NCBI GenBank assembly: GCA_033675545.1
Contig: JAWDGP010006599.1
Span: forward strand, 329,501-393,500
From: Elysia crispata
Lineage: Eukaryota > Mollusca > Gastropoda > Plakobranchidae
Length of the DNA stretch: 64,000 nt
Direction of reading: 5' to 3'
The stretch's first letter is position 1, and every line of letters starts with the position of its first letter. The translations under genes were made by a program, and so were the position numbers. Below, piece after piece: positions 24,218-64,000 of this stretch. Below the pieces are notes generated by a model that was not told the DNA's origin, searched no databases, and was given only the letters and a program-made list of their open reading frames with translations.

Positions 24218-25473
24218 CCTCTGCCTTTCTCTTCCGCTCTTTCTATCCACCTCAGTATCAATTAGCAAATTTAAAAAAAAATCCTTTTCCACGGCTGATC
24301 CCACACGCCTGCGCTACTTTAATCTATCGCAGGTCTCAAGTCTTTTGAAGAAAGTCTCAATTATCTGACCAAAAATGCACGAGCACAATCGAGCTGTAGG
24401 TAATTTTCATACCCCCTCCCCCTCCCTCCACGCCCCTCGCCTTACCCACCTGTCTGCCGTTCCGCCTAACATCCAACCATAATTCTCCTTTTCATCTTTC
24501 TTATTTTCTTCTTCTCTTGCTTATTACTTCCTCTCACTCTCTCTGTCTCTCTGTCTCTGTGTGTGTCTCTCTCTCTGTCTCTCCCCCCCCCCTCTCCCTC
24601 TCCCTCACTTCACAGTTCACACCCCACGCGATTGCCGCTGGCTGAAGGGTTCCTAGACTTCTCTATTCATCTCAACTCTCTAAAATCGATCTTTCACTCT
24701 CTTAGCCTCACGAGACGAAGATTTTAAACCAGAAAAACCTACGGTGTTCTTTTTTTTTTTTTCTTGTGTTTTTTTTTCACTTTGAGTCAACTTCTAAGGT
24801 ATACACCTCGTCTGGTATTATTCGTTGTTAGTTGGGAACTAATCTGCAAAACAAAATTGGAACCGCCGAATAAACCATCGTGTGGTGTAGATTATGCAGA
24901 TAGACTTGCGCTTTTGGTGTTGGATAAAAAAAAATTAGCCAGAGTGTGAAAAATAATTTATTTTGAGACTGGTGGGAACTTTTGATAGTTCCATCTTGAC
25001 TGGGTATTGAAACTGTTGAGATATTCAAAATAACAACGATAATAATTTTCTGACTGTAACAGCCTGCTGTTGTGACAAGGACAAGAGGCGCTTTGAACCA
25101 CAACTTTTTCACTGTTTTTAAAGTTCACTTTGTGGTGAACCCAGGGGCGTGTATTTAAAACTTAAGCAGTTAATACAACTAGTTATTTATATATTTCTGG
25201 CCTGCCACAGCAATGTGAATTTTAATCGAATTATTAATCAAGAATACGTTGTGCTCATGTAATTCAATAATGTGTTTCTCTACGTAACATTACAACGTAC
25301 TTGATTTGAAGAGGTTAGGTTAGAATAGAAATTGCCTAAAAATTTCAGAAAGTGACAGATAATGTAGCGAAGTTGTTTCTCATCTTGCAAGACATAGTGG
25401 TCAGAACTGGACACACATCACCTGGATATGCTGTTTGTCATGCCACAGAGTTGCTCGGGATAGCAGGTGAAAC

Positions 25474-63226
<37,753 letters not shown>

Positions 63227-63659
63227 GTAAGTTTAAACATAACGTATAGAATGTGGCTAATGTATTTCGAAACAAACAAAAGATATGATTATAATTAGAG
63301 GAGGGTGTGTAGGAGAGAATGAAACGAAAACAATACCCACACAATCAGGACAATTCAATTTCATCTTGGATTCGCTTGATAGTATATTATAATATTATTT
63401 AAAGTGTTTATTGAAAACTGGTTTCGCTGTTATGACAACATTTTCAATTTCATCATGGATTTCCTTACGACAAGTAAGTTTCTGGGCTCATAGAGTCCTG
63501 CAAAGCTCAAACAGAATAATGTCTCTTGAAAATCTGCCACAGAGAGAAATGGCGTTAAATGGTGCACGGTGGTTTTAGTGTTTCGGAAATCATGATTCAA
63601 ACTGCCTGTTGTCATACCACAGAGACGAGATTTTAATTAACACTTTAAATATATATAGC

Positions 63660-63707
63660 GCCATCATCATCATCGTCATCATCATCGTCATCATCATCAT
63701 AACCACT

Positions 63708-63748
<41 letters not shown>

Positions 63749-63772
63749 TACCATCATCATCATCACCGCCGC
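63660..63772. repeat. (ATC)n trinucleotide tract
   Basis: ATC/CGTC units just after exon 7. Poly-Ile, poly-Met and poly-Asp frames are shadows. Confidence 0.96.
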
Positions 63773-64000
63773 CATCATCCAAATCACTAATTTTTACTGC
63801 TACAATTAATGAGTCAAAAAGTTGAATTATCAACTTTTATGCTTAAGTTCAGTAAAGAAATTAGGTACATTCGGAAACACTCAAAAATTCTTTTTTTTTT
63901 CTCGCATGCGACTGATGCATCTTGCCATTTGTTTTTACTACTTATGTGATTGTAAAAAAAAATGTTCATTAGTAGAATAATAAAATCAAGACAAACAAAA

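Overview
This window is AT-rich, intron-rich animal DNA. The likely source is a mollusc, probably a gastropod: the genes look metazoan or lophotrochozoan, introns are long and packed with (GA)n and minisatellites, and AGATCT-type words are scattered through them. The host assignment is inference; no species is claimed.

Layout. Bases 1-430 hold a 35-bp tandem array. From 4735 to 18075 on the minus strand lie the first ten coding exons of cytosolic arginyl-tRNA synthetase (RARS1). They give 455 codons plus two bases with consistent phases, from the start codon to just before the loop that replaces KMSKS. The last third of the enzyme is not in the window and should lie left of base 1. Its introns carry a 494-bp TA-flanked MITE, a 179-bp tandem duplication and a 78-nt hairpin. 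A 7.4-kb spacer (18076-25473) with no gene I can support separates RARS1 from a head-to-head plus-strand gene. That gene (25474 to beyond 63226) has seven exons in the window. It encodes a signal peptide and a Cys-rich, N-glycosylated ectodomain that I do not recognise for certain; it recalls the DUF7042-DUF7045 type of secreted metazoan proteins.

Intron 5 of the plus-strand gene is about 29.4 kb (32980-62398). It holds a diverged tandem duplication of about 4 kb (34.15-42.2 kb), a 79-bp x5 array, a decayed array built on a CCGTCGG core, a cluster of five further minisatellites (50.9-56.7 kb), a possible solo LTR and several tRNA-like SINE fragments. It also appears to contain one or two minus-strand genes, read from scattered short exons. 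Three of them (47815-47744, 46004-45848, 44881-44721) join in phase, and two others (60951-60712, 59237-59115) also join in phase and end in a stop. Their product is not recognised. These nested antisense exons are the most interesting unexplained signal here. All exon models were made by eye from splice sites and open frames.
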